Origin: Oceanibaculum nanhaiense
GTDB taxonomy: Bacteria > Pseudomonadota > Alphaproteobacteria > Oceanibaculales > Oceanibaculaceae
NCBI RefSeq assembly: GCF_002148795.1
Contig: NZ_MPOB01000003.1
Span: forward strand, 124,001-188,000
Reading direction: 5' to 3'
Length of the DNA: 64,000 nucleotides
The position numbers and the translations under genes were made by a program. The notes beneath the pieces are model-generated. The model was not told the DNA's origin and did not search any database. It saw only the letters and a list, made by a program, of their open reading frames with translations. Positions 55,222-64,000 of this stretch are shown here, one piece after another; the first letter of the stretch is position 1; the number at the start of each line of letters is the position of its first letter.

Positions 55222-56732
55222 ACCACTGGATCGTCATGCCGGTGGTGGTGCCTGCCATCGCCGCCTGCCTGCTGCTGCTGGGCCTGAACCGGGAACAGGC
55301 GCTGGAGCGCACCGTCGCGCTGGCCGCGACCGCCGCGCAATTCGCCATCGCCGTTGCGCTGGTTGCGGCAGCGACGCAGACTCCGGCGGAAGCCTATCTG
55401 CTGGGCAACTGGCCGGCGCCCTTCGGCATCGTCATGGTGCTGGATCGGCTGTCGGCGATGATGCTGTTGCTGACTGCCGTGCTGGCGCTGTTCGTGCTGC
55501 TCTATGCCATCGGCGGCTGGGACAAGCGTGGCAAGCATTTCCACGCGCTGTTCCAGTTCCAGCTGATGGGGGTGAACGGCGCCTTCCTGACCGGCGACCT
55601 GTTCAACCTGTTCGTGTTCTATGAAGTGCTGCTGATCGCCTCCTACGGGCTGATGGTGCATGGCAGCGGCGGCGAGCGGCTGAAGGCCGGCACGCATTAC
55701 GTTGTCACCAACCTGACCGCCTCGGCGCTGTTCCTGATCGGCGCCACCCTGATCTACGGCGTCACCGGCACGCTGAACATGGCCGATCTCGCGCTGAAGG
55801 TGCCGCAGGTGGGGGCTGCCGATCAGGGTTTGCTGCAGGCCGCAGCACTGCTGCTGCTGCTGGTGTTCGGCATCAAGGCCGCGCTGGTACCGCTGCATTT
55901 CTGGCTGCCCGGCACCTATGCCGCCAGTGCCGCCCCGGTGGCAGCGCTGTTCGCGATCATGACCAAGGTCGGCGCCTATTCGATCCTGCGCGTCTATACG
56001 CTGGCCTTCGGGGCAGATGCGGGCGAGGCTGCCTGGATCGCCGGCCCCTGGCTGCTGCCTGCCGCACTGGTCACCATGGTGCTTGGCATGGTCGGCATGC
56101 TGGCCGCCCGGCAATTGCGCTGGCTGGTCGCCTTCGGCGTCGTCGGGTCGATGGGTACGCTGCTGACCGGCTTCAGCCTGTTCACGGTCGAGGCCCTGTC
56201 GGCGGGCATGTATTACATGCTGCACTCGACCTTCATCGCCGCCGGGCTGTTCCTGCTGGTCGAGCAGATATCGATCCGCCGTGGCAGCGATGCCGTGGCG
56301 CCGGGCGCCGGCTTCGCCGGTATCGGCCTGCTGTCGGCGCTGTTCATGGCCGCCGCCATCGCCATGGCCGGCCTGCCGCCGCTGAGCGGCTTCCTCGGCA
56401 AGCTGCTGATCCTGGACGCCGCGCGCGACAGCCAGTCGATGGGCTGGATCTGGACGCTGATCCTGGTGACATCCTTCCTGTCCATCATCGCCTTTGCCCG
56501 CGCCGGCAGCCTGGTGTTCTGGAAGCGCGGCGGGGATGTTCCCGAGGCCGTCCCCGCGGCGCATCCCGTGCTGCCGCTGGTCGCCACGATCGGTGTGCTG
56601 GCGATGACAGCGCTGTTGTCGGCCTTCGCCGCCCCCGTCACCGGCTATCTGGACGAGACCGCCCGGCAGCTGATCGCGCCCACGGACTACATCGCCGCCG
56701 TCCTGGGCAGCGACGCGCTGGCGTCGCGCTGA
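55218..56732 (+). CDS. mrpD: Mrp antiporter subunit D
   Basis: A 504-residue NuoM/N-like membrane protein. The conserved Glu136 lies in NLFVFYEVLLIASYGLM and Lys in VFGIKAALVPLHFWLPGTY. About 14 membrane helices. Start overlaps the mrpC stop (ATGA), implying translational coupling. Essential ion-path subunit in known Mrp complexes. Confidence 0.95.
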   Translation: MNHWIVMPVVVPAIAACLLLLGLNREQALERTVALAATAAQFAIAVALVAAATQTPAEAYLLGNWPAPFGIVMVLDRLSAMMLLLTAVLALFVLLYAIGGWDKRGKHFHALFQFQLMGVNGAFLTGDLFNLFVFYEVLLIASYGLMVHGSGGERLKAGTHYVVTNLTASALFLIGATLIYGVTGTLNMADLALKVPQVGAADQGLLQAAALLLLLVFGIKAALVPLHFWLPGTYAASAAPVAALFAIMTKVGAYSILRVYTLAFGADAGEAAWIAGPWLLPAALVTMVLGMVGMLAARQLRWLVAFGVVGSMGTLLTGFSLFTVEALSAGMYYMLHSTFIAAGLFLLVEQISIRRGSDAVAPGAGFAGIGLLSALFMAAAIAMAGLPPLSGFLGKLLILDAARDSQSMGWIWTLILVTSFLSIIAFARAGSLVFWKRGGDVPEAVPAAHPVLPLVATIGVLAMTALLSAFAAPVTGYLDETARQLIAPTDYIAAVLGSDALASR

Positions 56733-56748
56733 GGGAAGGAGGATAGTG

Positions 56749-57237
56749 ATGCAACGTTACCTTCCGCACCCGATCATGGCCCTTGTCCTCACCCTGCTCT
56801 GGATGATCCTGCTGAACGATTTCTCGGTCGGCGGCCTGGTGCTGGGCGTCTTTCTGGGCATCGGCATCACACTGCTGACCAGCCGGCTGTGGCCGGACGC
56901 GCCACGCATCGGCAGCTACCCCAAGGCCTTTGCCTATTTCTTCCTGGTCCTGTGGGATATCGTCATCGCCAATGTGCAGGTCGCCGGGCTGATCCTGTTC
57001 AGGCGCAATGCCGATCTGAAGCCGGGTTTCATCTCGATCCCGCTGGATGTCCGCACGCCGGAAGCGATCACCCTGCTGGCCGGCACCATCACCATGACGC
57101 CAGGCACCGTCTCCTGCGATCTGTCGGCCGATGGCCGCAGCCTGCTGGTGCATGGGCTGAACATTGAGGACGGACCGGCCACTGTCGCGGACATCAAGCG
57201 GCGCTACGAGGCCCGCCTGAAGGAGATTTTCGAATGA
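56749..57237 (+). CDS. mrpE: Mrp antiporter subunit E
   Basis: A 162-residue MrpE: PHPIMALVLTLLWMILLNDF, YFFLVLWDIVIANVQVAGLI, and the conserved cytoplasmic ITLLAGTITMTPGTVSCDLS. The ATG at 56749 has AAGGAGG 6 nt upstream. Overlaps mrpF by 4 bp. Confidence 0.94.
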   Translation: MQRYLPHPIMALVLTLLWMILLNDFSVGGLVLGVFLGIGITLLTSRLWPDAPRIGSYPKAFAYFFLVLWDIVIANVQVAGLILFRRNADLKPGFISIPLDVRTPEAITLLAGTITMTPGTVSCDLSADGRSLLVHGLNIEDGPATVADIKRRYEARLKEIFE

Positions 57238-57503
57238 TCTTCTACGCCATCACCTTCTGCTTCGCCTGCATCGGCCTGGCGCTGCTGATGAATCTCTGGC
57301 GCCTGGCCACCGGCCCGACCATGCCGGACCGCATCCTGGCGCTGGACACCATGACCATCAACGCCATCGCGCTGATCGTGCTGTACAGCCTGATGAGCGA
57401 TACATCGATCCTGTTCGAGGCGGCGATCCTGTTCGCCATGGTCGGCTTCATCTCGACCGTGGCCTACTGCAAGTTCCTGCTGCGCGGCGACGTGATCGAG
57501 TAA
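57234..57503 (+). CDS. mrpF: Mrp antiporter subunit F
   Basis: An 89-residue three-helix protein: RLATGPTMPDRILALDTMTI, FEAAILFAMVGFISTVAYCK. Length and position between E and G are typical. ATGA overlap with mrpE. Confidence 0.93.
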   Translation: MIFYAITFCFACIGLALLMNLWRLATGPTMPDRILALDTMTINAIALIVLYSLMSDTSILFEAAILFAMVGFISTVAYCKFLLRGDVIE

Positions 57504-57513
57504 GGGGAACATC

Positions 57514-57894
57514 ATGGATTTCATCCTCGAGCTGCTGCTCTCCGCCTTCATCGTCATCGCCGGCTTCTTCTCGCTGGTGGGTTCCTTCGGCCTGCTGAAA
57601 CTGCCGGACGTGATGACAAGGCTGCATGCGCCCACCAAGGCAACGACGCTGGGCGTCGGCGGCATTCTGATCGCCTCCATTCTCTACAATCTGCTGGCCC
57701 ATGGGGGCGTGTCGGTGCATGAGCTGGCGATCACGCTGTTCCTGTTCATTACCGCGCCAATCACCGCCAACTTCATCGCCAAGGCGCATATGCACCTGGA
57801 GCGCAAGAAGGTTCAGGACACGTTGCCCGCTCCTGCCGGAAAGAAAATCGGCTGGAGCACCTATGACACGCCGCACCGTCAGACGGAGGGCTGA
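57514..57894 (+). CDS. mrpG: Mrp antiporter subunit G
   Basis: A 126-residue three-helix protein with the signature GSFGLLKLPDVMTRLHAPTK and TTLGVGGILIASIL. Last gene of the operon. Its 3' end overlaps the convergent gene at 57879 by 16 bp. Confidence 0.93.
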   Translation: MDFILELLLSAFIVIAGFFSLVGSFGLLKLPDVMTRLHAPTKATTLGVGGILIASILYNLLAHGGVSVHELAITLFLFITAPITANFIAKAHMHLERKKVQDTLPAPAGKKIGWSTYDTPHRQTEG

Positions 57895-58379
57895 GCCTCC
57901 AGTAGCCAGTCCAGCGCTTCCGCCCGGTCTTTGAACAGGCGGTGATTGGCCTTCGGAAAGATCCCGGCGGCGATCTTGACGAGCTGGAAGAAGAAGCCGT
58001 CCCGGGCAACATAGGCGACGCGGGATTCGGGTGGCGGGGCGCTGCCCCAGGGCGCCAGGCGGAAGATGTCGTACATCGTCTCCCATTCGACGATGCCGTA
58101 GAATTTCGTGGCATCCACAAGCGTCAGCATGTTGGTGCGTACCAGACCGCGCGCCAGCCCTTCCGCCAGGCAGGCGTGGATATCGCTCAGCTCCGCCTCA
58201 TTCTCGACCGTGATGAACATCAGATTGCCCGTGACGGACAGGGTTACCCGGTTATCGGCGAAGCCGCTGACGATTTCTCCTGCTTTTTCATTGTCATTCG
58301 CCTGTCCTGCCTGATTGCTGTTCGAAGCATCGCCGTCTCGGCCCGTCATCCCGCCCCCGGTTGGAGAATTGAGCAGCAT
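57879..58379 (-). CDS. SpoIIAA/STAS-like hypothetical protein
   Basis: A 166-residue protein. After a hydrophilic N-terminus (to about residue 40), the rest has the alternating pattern of a SpoIIAA-like domain: VTLSVTGNLMFITVENEAEL, LTLVDATKFYGIVEWETMYD, and a final RLFKDRAEALDWLLEAQP, the typical end of this family. Role unknown; relatives are often linked to membranes or stress. Start uncertain (58379, or an ATG ten codons downstream). Confidence 0.65.
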   Translation of the reverse strand: MLLNSPTGGGMTGRDGDASNSNQAGQANDNEKAGEIVSGFADNRVTLSVTGNLMFITVENEAELSDIHACLAEGLARGLVRTNMLTLVDATKFYGIVEWETMYDIFRLAPWGSAPPPESRVAYVARDGFFFQLVKIAAGIFPKANHRLFKDRAEALDWLLEAQPSV

Positions 58380-58465
58380 AGTATCTTCAGCGATACCATC
58401 ACTCTCGCAAGGGGAACAGGATTAAAGCTCTATAATGCAACGATAATTCGGCATGGCAGCTATCA

Positions 58466-59893
58466 TCAGGCGCGGCCGAAGGCGTCCTCGATGCGCACGA
58501 TGTCGTCCTCGCCCAGATAGGCGCCGGACTGCACCTCAATCAGGTTCAACGGCACCTTCCCGGGATTCTCCAGCCGGTGCACGCAGCCCAGCGGCAGATA
58601 GACCGATTCATTCTCCTGCAGCAGCATCTGTTCCTCGCCACGCGTAACCAGCGCGGTGCCGTTCACCACCACCCAATGCTCGGCGCGGTGGAAATGCTTC
58701 TGCAGCGACAGCTTGCCGCCCGGCTTCACGGTCAGCCGCTTCACCTGGAAACGGTCGCCGGCATGCAGCGTCTGGTAATAGCCCCAGGGACGGTAGATCT
58801 GGCGATGGGTGCTCGCCTCTTTGCGGCCCTCGCGCTTCAGCAGATCAACCGCATCCTTCACCTGCTGTACGGACTCCTTGGAAACCACGAGCACCGCATC
58901 CTCGGTGGCGACGACGATCAGATTCTCGACGCCCACCGCCACGGTCGCGATGCCCTCGCCGCGCACCAGGCTGTTCTTCGTGCCGATGGCCCAGGCATCG
59001 CCCTGCAGGACATTGCCGTCCGCGTTCTTCTCGCCAACCTGCCAGAGCGAGGACCAGGAACCGAGATCGGCCCAGCCGATATCCGCCGGCACCACGGCGG
59101 CATGGTCGGTGCGCTCCATGACCGCATAGTCGATGGAGATCGAGGGCGCCTCGGCGAAGCCCGCCCCCAGCCGCAGGAAGGACAGGTCGCTGGTTGCCGT
59201 GGCCACAGCATCTTCCGCCGCCTTCAGCACTTCCGGGGCGTGACGCGCGATCTCGTCCAGGCAGGTTCTGGCCGACAGCAGGAACATGCCGGAATTCCAC
59301 AGATAGCCCTCGGCAACGAAACGCTCCGCCGTGGCGCGGTCCGGCTTCTCGACGAAGCGTTCGACGGCGCACACGCCCGCGCCCAGTGCGGCACCCGGCT
59401 TCACATAGCCATAGCCGGTCTCCGGCGCGTCCGGCACCATGCCGAAGGTGACAAGTTTTCCCGCACGCGCCAGCGGCAGCCCCGCCGCCACAGCGGCGCG
59501 CAGCCCCGCCGGATCGGCGATATGGTGGTCGGCCGGCAGCACCAGCAGGATGGAGTCGGGCGCCTTTTCGCGCGCGACCAGCGCAGCCGCAGCCAGCGCC
59601 GGCGCGGTGTTGCGGCCCTGCGGTTCCAGGAGGATGCCCGCCGGCTCGATATCGAGCTGGCGCATATGTTCGGCGACGATGAAGCGGTGATCCTCGGCAC
59701 AGACGATCATCGGCGCGGCGAAGCCATGCGCCGGCGCGGTGCGTTGCACGGTTTCCTGGATCAGGCTGCTCTCGCCCAGCAGAGGCAGGAACTGCTTGGG
59801 ATAGCTGAGGCGGGACACCGGCCACAGCCGCGAACCGCTGCCGCCAGACAGGATAACGGGAATGACAGAATGGAAAACTTCGGGTTGGGGCAT
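58466..59893 (-). CDS. manC: Mannose-1-phosphate guanylyltransferase/mannose-6-phosphate isomerase
   Basis: A 475-residue bifunctional ManC/AlgA type II enzyme. The N-terminal nucleotidyltransferase has GGSGSRLWPVSR and ERFVEKPD; the C-terminal cupin isomerase domain has KPGGKLSLQKHFHRAEHW. Makes GDP-mannose for surface polysaccharides. The start MPQPEVFHSVIPVILSGG is preferred; the frame extends 26 codons upstream. No glycosyltransferase genes are adjacent. Confidence 0.93.
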   Translation of the reverse strand: MPQPEVFHSVIPVILSGGSGSRLWPVSRLSYPKQFLPLLGESSLIQETVQRTAPAHGFAAPMIVCAEDHRFIVAEHMRQLDIEPAGILLEPQGRNTAPALAAAALVAREKAPDSILLVLPADHHIADPAGLRAAVAAGLPLARAGKLVTFGMVPDAPETGYGYVKPGAALGAGVCAVERFVEKPDRATAERFVAEGYLWNSGMFLLSARTCLDEIARHAPEVLKAAEDAVATATSDLSFLRLGAGFAEAPSISIDYAVMERTDHAAVVPADIGWADLGSWSSLWQVGEKNADGNVLQGDAWAIGTKNSLVRGEGIATVAVGVENLIVVATEDAVLVVSKESVQQVKDAVDLLKREGRKEASTHRQIYRPWGYYQTLHAGDRFQVKRLTVKPGGKLSLQKHFHRAEHWVVVNGTALVTRGEEQMLLQENESVYLPLGCVHRLENPGKVPLNLIEVQSGAYLGEDDIVRIEDAFGRA

Positions 59894-59974
59894 CGCGCTA
59901 TCCGCATACGGACGAAAGGGTCCGTCATCCCTTCGCACAAGCCCCTCCTGCCCGCAAGCGTTAGGCGCCAAGCC

Positions 59975-60097
59975 TTAGGCTATTGCCGCCGTTTCATGGC
60001 CAAGCGACAGCAACAGCCCGGCCACCGCCGTAACCAGCATGCCCAGCGTGACCGATCGCCATACGATTCCCGCCAGCTTCTTCTTGTCGTCCATCAT
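59975..60097 (-). CDS. 40-residue single-span membrane protein
   Basis: ORF starting MMDDKKKLAGIVW with a hydrophobic segment SVTLGMLVTAVAGLLLSLGH and ending ETAAIA. GGAGG sits 5 nt before the first ATG (8 nt before the second), one of the best ribosome sites in the window. Positively charged N-terminus suggests N-in topology. It lies upstream of manC on the same strand, with a strong palindrome 22-56 bp before it. I do not recognise the family. Confidence 0.6.
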   Translation of the reverse strand: MMDDKKKLAGIVWRSVTLGMLVTAVAGLLLSLGHETAAIA

Positions 60098-60118
60098 GAC
60101 CGCCTCCATCGCGGCTCA

Positions 60119-60153
60119 GTCGCAAACTAGATGCATTCTAATTTAGTTGCGAC
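60119..60153. promoter_or_regulatory. Palindrome upstream of the 40-residue ORF
   Basis: An outer dyad GTCGCAA(A)CTA...TAGTTGCGAC (10 bp with one bulge) encloses an inner dyad TAGA-TGCAT-TCTA. It is AT-rich in the middle and lacks a T-run. Possible metalloregulator (Fur-like) operator, or a weak terminator of the amidohydrolase gene. Confidence 0.5.
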
Positions 60154-60176
60154 CGGCTCGCAATCAAGGAGTCGTC

Positions 60177-61625
60177 TCACATCTCCTCCAGGACCAGCGG
60201 CGAGATGTCGCGGCCAGTCAGCCCCTTCGGGTTGCGCTGGGCGACCGTCGCCTCGGCGCGACGCTGGCCCTGCTCCACCGCTTCGGCGGCGGCGCTGAAA
60301 TCGAAGGTCAGCACCTGGCCGTCCTCGACGCGCAACACGCCATCGACATAGACATCACGCACCGCGCGCTCGGCTGCCGTATAGACCAGGCTGCGCAGCG
60401 GATCGCGCAGCGGCCGCATGATCGGATGGGTGGCATCGACCAGCACGATGTCGGCCTTTGCCCCCGGCGCCAGCCGTCCGATATCGTCGCGTCCCAGCGC
60501 CTTGGCCGGGCCGGTGGTGACGGCGTTGAACATGTCGGCGGTGGTGACGGCCCTGAAATCCTTTGCGTTCACCCGCGCCAGGATGGCGGCAGTACGCATT
60601 TCCTCCCACAGATTATGCGGGTGGGTGTCGGTGCCGATCGCCATATTCACCCCGGCCTCCAGATAGCTACCGAAATGCTCGAGCGTGTGGCCATAGCGCG
60701 AGAACACCGTCGGGCAATGCGCCACCGTTACGCCGCGCTTCGCCAGCAGGCCGAGATCGCTGCGGCTTTCCCAATGGATCAGCGAGTGATGGTCGAGGAA
60801 CATGCCATGGCCAATGGTCACGTCCGGCGCCAGGAAGCCCACCTCGTCCAGCCACTGAATCGGCGTGATGCCATGCCGCCGCGTCATCTCGTGGAACTCG
60901 ACGACGCTCTGCGCCGCATGGGTCTGCAGCGGCAGCTTGCGGGCGCGCGCCGCCTTCACCGACTCCTGGAACATCTCGGCCGAGCAGGTATCGATCTGCG
61001 CCGGCATGACGATGCCCGACAGCCGCCCGGACGGGTGCGCCACCGCCTCGTCCACCAGCGCCAGCGCCTTCTCGAACTGCTTCTGGCCAGCCGCCTTGTC
61101 CCAGACGAAGTCCAGCCGGTGGCCGGTCGGCACGTCCCAGCGCGCCTCGCGGAACTGCGGCGTCACATAGGCGCGCAAGCCGCTGCGGGCCAGCAGCTCG
61201 ATCCATCCGGGATAGCTGGGCGACAGATCGGCGATGGTGGTCACGCCGGACAGCAGCATTTCCGACAGCGCATAGGCGCAGGGGCCTTCCGGGCCGCCCT
61301 CATGATCCTGGAACAGCGCCGTGCGGTCGTACAGCGCGCTCATATAGAGCTTCGGATTGCCCAGCTCCTCGCGCACGCCCTTGTAGGTCGGCTGGTTGTA
61401 GGGATGGCAGTGGATGTTGATGAGGCCCGGCAGCACGACCGACTGGCGCCCGTCGATCTCGCTGTCCGCCGGCCCGTCATAATCCGGCCCGACATGCAGG
61501 ATCGTGTTGCCCCGGAAGGCGATGTCGATGCCGCGGCGATAGACATGGCGCTCCGTACCCGGATCCCAGGCGACGACCCAGTCGGCCTTGCGGATCACAG
61601 TAGTCTTGGCGTCGGCGTTGTTCAT
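60177..61625 (-). CDS. Amidohydrolase (ATZ/TRZ-like)
   Basis: A 482-residue metal-dependent hydrolase of the amidohydrolase superfamily. Metal ligands: HxH in LPGLINIHCHP (about residue 72), His in LPLQTHAAQS, His in TIGHGMFLDHHS, Asp in AIGTDTHPHN. The C-terminal beta-sandwich ends with GAKADIVLVDATH. Relatives deaminate or dechlorinate N-heterocycles; substrate here unknown. Divergent from the methyltransferase gene. Confidence 0.88.
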   Translation of the reverse strand: MNNADAKTTVIRKADWVVAWDPGTERHVYRRGIDIAFRGNTILHVGPDYDGPADSEIDGRQSVVLPGLINIHCHPYNQPTYKGVREELGNPKLYMSALYDRTALFQDHEGGPEGPCAYALSEMLLSGVTTIADLSPSYPGWIELLARSGLRAYVTPQFREARWDVPTGHRLDFVWDKAAGQKQFEKALALVDEAVAHPSGRLSGIVMPAQIDTCSAEMFQESVKAARARKLPLQTHAAQSVVEFHEMTRRHGITPIQWLDEVGFLAPDVTIGHGMFLDHHSLIHWESRSDLGLLAKRGVTVAHCPTVFSRYGHTLEHFGSYLEAGVNMAIGTDTHPHNLWEEMRTAAILARVNAKDFRAVTTADMFNAVTTGPAKALGRDDIGRLAPGAKADIVLVDATHPIMRPLRDPLRSLVYTAAERAVRDVYVDGVLRVEDGQVLTFDFSAAAEAVEQGQRRAEATVAQRNPKGLTGRDISPLVLEEM

Positions 61626-61755
61626 CTAAGCCCCCCAGCTTGTTCGTGTCATTGACAGGTAGCATGGCAAGGATTTGCGACCGCTCATAGAGCCTATCGT
61701 CTCGACCGTAAGCATCTTCTGCGCTATGCCGGTCCGGCGCAGAGAGGAACATGGC

Positions 61756-62961
61756 ATGACCGACCCGGTGCAGGACCAGTACGAGGCCTATCCTTATCCC
61801 GGCCGCAACCCGGCAGAGGAAGCCACGCGGCTCGTCACCGGCTCACCCAGCCGGGTGCTGGAGATCGATCACTACCTGTTCGGCGGGCAGCGCGACTGGA
61901 GCAAGCCCTTCCGCGTGCTGGTGGCCGGCGGCGGCACCGGCGACGCGACGGTGATGATGGCGCAGCAGCTGCACGATAAGGGCGTGAAAGCCGAGATCAC
62001 CTATCTCGACCTGTCCAGCGCCTCACGCCGCATCGCGGAGCAGCGCCTTGCCGCGCGCGGCCTGACCAACGTGACCTTCCTGAATGGCTCGTTGCTGGAT
62101 TTGGCGGCAATGGGCCTCGGCGGCTTCGACTACATCGATTGCTGCGGCGTGCTGCACCATCTCCCCGACCCGGATGCCGGCCTCGTCAGTCTTGCCGGCG
62201 CGCTGGCGCCCGGCGGCGGCATCGGGATCATGGTCTATGGCGAATATGGCCGCGCCGGCCTCTACCCGCTTCAGGCGGCCCTGCAGCAGCTGGCCGGCGA
62301 CATGCCGCTGAAGGAGCAGGTGACGCTGGCGAAGAAGCTGCTGCCCGCCCTGCCCGTCACCAACGGCTTCCGCAACAACCGCTTCCTCGGCGATCACCAG
62401 CGCGGCGATGCGGAGCTGGTCGATCTGCTGCTGCACCGTCAGGACCGCGCTTATACCGTGCCGCAACTGGCCACGCTGGTGGCGGGTGCGGGCCTGCACA
62501 TCGCCAGCTTCATCGAGCCGCTGCGCTATGACCCCGGCTTGTACCTCACCGACCCGGCGCTGGCGAAGCGGGCGGCGTCGCTGCCAATGCTGGAACAGGC
62601 AGCGCTGGCCGAGCGGCTGGCCGGCAATATGAAGCTGCACATCGCCTATCTGACCCACAAGACCGATACCGTGGCGGTGCCCGTGCCCGATGCGATCCCG
62701 CTCTTCATCGAGTGGGAGGCGGAGACCATCGCCAGGGCGGTCCAGCAACAGGGCGGCATCAAAGGCGCGTTCGACGGGCTGCCGGTCACCCTGCCGCTGC
62801 CGCGTCAGGCCCCCGCGATCCTGAAACTGATCGACGGCGCACGCACGCTGGACGCCATTCGTCAGCAGGCCGGCTTCGCCGACTGGGAAGGCTTCATCGC
62901 AGTGTTCCGCCCCATCTGGCGGGCGCTGAACGGCATCAACCGGCTGGTGCTGCGGTTCTGA
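61756..62961 (+). CDS. SAM-dependent methyltransferase
   Basis: A 401-residue class I methyltransferase. It begins MTDPVQDQYEAYPYPGRNPA, a known N-terminal motif of this family; SAM motif I is VLVAGGGTGDATVMMA and the later strand is FDYIDCCGVLHHLPDP. The C-terminal 130 residues form an additional domain (GLPVTLPLPRQAPAILKLID) resembling a cupin-like or small regulatory module. GAGG lies 8 nt before the ATG. Substrate unknown. Confidence 0.85.
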   Translation: MTDPVQDQYEAYPYPGRNPAEEATRLVTGSPSRVLEIDHYLFGGQRDWSKPFRVLVAGGGTGDATVMMAQQLHDKGVKAEITYLDLSSASRRIAEQRLAARGLTNVTFLNGSLLDLAAMGLGGFDYIDCCGVLHHLPDPDAGLVSLAGALAPGGGIGIMVYGEYGRAGLYPLQAALQQLAGDMPLKEQVTLAKKLLPALPVTNGFRNNRFLGDHQRGDAELVDLLLHRQDRAYTVPQLATLVAGAGLHIASFIEPLRYDPGLYLTDPALAKRAASLPMLEQAALAERLAGNMKLHIAYLTHKTDTVAVPVPDAIPLFIEWEAETIARAVQQQGGIKGAFDGLPVTLPLPRQAPAILKLIDGARTLDAIRQQAGFADWEGFIAVFRPIWRALNGINRLVLRF

Positions 62962-63116
62962 CCCCCCTCTCCCCTTGCGGGAGAGGGTTGCGCAGCCTTA
63001 TGAGCGAAGCGAATTAGGCGAAGCTGGGTGAGGGGTAATCCCACGGACCGAGCCGCCCCCTCACCCGGTTCGCTGACGCGCACCACCCTCTCCCGCAAAG
63101 GGAGAGGGTTTAGATT
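62962..63116. repeat. Compound intergenic inverted repeat
   Basis: Two copies of CCCTCTCCC/GGGAGAGGG hairpins (62965-62987 and 63086-63108) flank a third dyad GGGTGAGGGG/CCCCTCACCC (63026-63066). This is the common alphaproteobacterial intergenic repeat type; it may terminate both convergent genes. Confidence 0.8.
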
Positions 63117-64000
63117 CTACTTCCCGCCATGCAGCGCTGCCTTCGGCAGCATGGCGTGGATGCCCTTATGCTGGTTCACCAGCTGGCTGACGCGCAGGTC
63201 GCAGGCCAGGCTGCACAGGGTATAGGCGTCCTCGCGGCTGAGATTGGACTTGGCGCAGATCAGCTCGATCATGCCGCGCAGCGCGATCTTCGCCGCCTCG
63301 TCCAGGTCCGGGTCGAGGCCGATGGTGATGTAATGTTTCGCGGTTTCCGCCTGCGGTAGCTTCAGGCTCATATCCTTGCGGACGATGAATTCGAAGGTGC
63401 CGCTGAGCGCGGTCTCGATGGCGGTGATGCAGACCTCGCCATCGCCCTGCACGGCATGGCCGTCGCCGCAGGAGAACAGCCCGCCCTCGTTGAACACCGG
63501 CAGATAGAGCGTGGCGCCGGGGCGCAGCTCCTTGATGTCGAGATTGCCGCCCATGGCGCGCGGGATGATCGAGGTCTGCGCGCCCCAGCCCGGGGGCGGT
63601 GCTACGCCCATCACACCGAAGAACGGGTCGAGCGGCAGATCCACGCCCCAGGGCAGCTTCGCCACCATCTTCTCGAGATCCATGCGGATATGCAGCAGCC
63701 GCGTATCCGGGAACTCGTCCGGCAGCGTGCCGCCCAGCGGCCGGATGATGTTCCAGCCCCAATCGTCGCGCAGCTTCACGTCGATGATGCGCACTTCCAG
63801 CACGTCGCCGGGCATCGCCCCCTTCACCGCCACCGGACCGGTGAGGATATGGCCGGGCAGCAGGCGCGGCGATTTCGCGTGGATTTCCTTCAGTTCCGGG
63901 CGGACGACGATGCCCTCGCCCTGCGTCACCTCCGGCGCGCCGGAAACGGTGTGGATGGTCACCCGGTCGCCCGATTCCACTTCCAGTACCGGCGGGATCT
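63117..64000 (-). CDS. Acetamidase/formamidase family protein (5' end beyond window)
   Basis: At least 294 residues; the frame is open through the window edge (upstream residues read IPPVLEVESGDRVTIHTVSG), so the N-terminus is missing. FmdA/AmdA family features: GHILTGPVAVKGAMPGDVLE, GVDLPLDPFFGVMGVAPPPG, GLFSCGDGHAVQGDGEVC. Hydrolyses formamide or related short amides to ammonia. Ends in LPKAALHGGK before the compound repeat. Confidence 0.92.
   Translation of the reverse strand, partial: IPPVLEVESGDRVTIHTVSGAPEVTQGEGIVVRPELKEIHAKSPRLLPGHILTGPVAVKGAMPGDVLEVRIIDVKLRDDWGWNIIRPLGGTLPDEFPDTRLLHIRMDLEKMVAKLPWGVDLPLDPFFGVMGVAPPPGWGAQTSIIPRAMGGNLDIKELRPGATLYLPVFNEGGLFSCGDGHAVQGDGEVCITAIETALSGTFEFIVRKDMSLKLPQAETAKHYITIGLDPDLDEAAKIALRGMIELICAKSNLSREDAYTLCSLACDLRVSQLVNQHKGIHAMLPKAALHGGK

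Overview
The window is a chromosomal segment of a GC-rich alphaproteobacterium. The gene content (FliX, FlbT/FlaF, a DUF6468 flagellar protein, CckA, a MotE-type protein, a fused MrpAB antiporter subunit, short flagellins of about 275 residues) points to Rhodospirillales or close relatives. The species call is inference; no rRNA or tRNA gene is present. The DNA is densely coding, and no phage, insertion sequence or CRISPR array was seen.

Layout. 1-9,000 is housekeeping: icd, a lytic transglycosylase, a Doc-type toxin with a small upstream partner, a MoxR ATPase plus vWA protein pair, alaS and recA. 9,028-42,175 is a large flagellar and motility region. Its blocks are flgBC-fliEQR-flhB-cckA (minus), flhX-ORF104-fliOP (plus), cheY-cheZ-two MotB-like genes-giant AMIN/TPR gene (minus), fliL-fliM-DUF6468-motE (minus), flgFGAH (plus), fliX and dksA (minus), flgI-flgJN-flgN (plus), and flgKL with three flagellin genes and two flbT-flaF pairs (minus). 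The MS ring, C-ring FliG/FliN, ATPase, flhA, hook, motA and flbD genes are not here. 42,343-64,000 holds metabolism and transport: aspartate dehydrogenase, an ACT protein divergent from an acetolactate-synthase-like enzyme, a periplasmic sensor protein plus chemoreceptor, serine-glyoxylate aminotransferase, amidase, a six-gene Mrp antiporter operon, manC, an amidohydrolase, a methyltransferase and a partial formamidase.

How it works together. Seven flagellar transcription units start with good sigma-54 promoters (GG-N10-GC, close to TGGCACG-N4-TTGC). An inverted repeat, CGGCAAGAATTGCCG or its variants, lies upstream of five of them. In four cases its centre is 92-96 bp from the -24 GG. This fits an enhancer for a FlbD-type activator, and fliX, whose Caulobacter product controls FlbD, lies in the same region. 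The cheY-cheZ-motB-like operon instead has a perfect CtrA box (TTAA-N7-TTAA), and the CckA kinase that feeds CtrA is the last gene of the flgB operon. The window therefore appears to hold both halves of a CckA/CtrA and FlbD/FliX/sigma-54 hierarchy.

The most unusual content is the operon with two MotB-like proteins, one lacking the ion-binding Asp and the peptidoglycan motif, coupled to a 1,181-residue periplasmic AMIN/TPR protein. All family calls come from reading the sequence; no database search was run.
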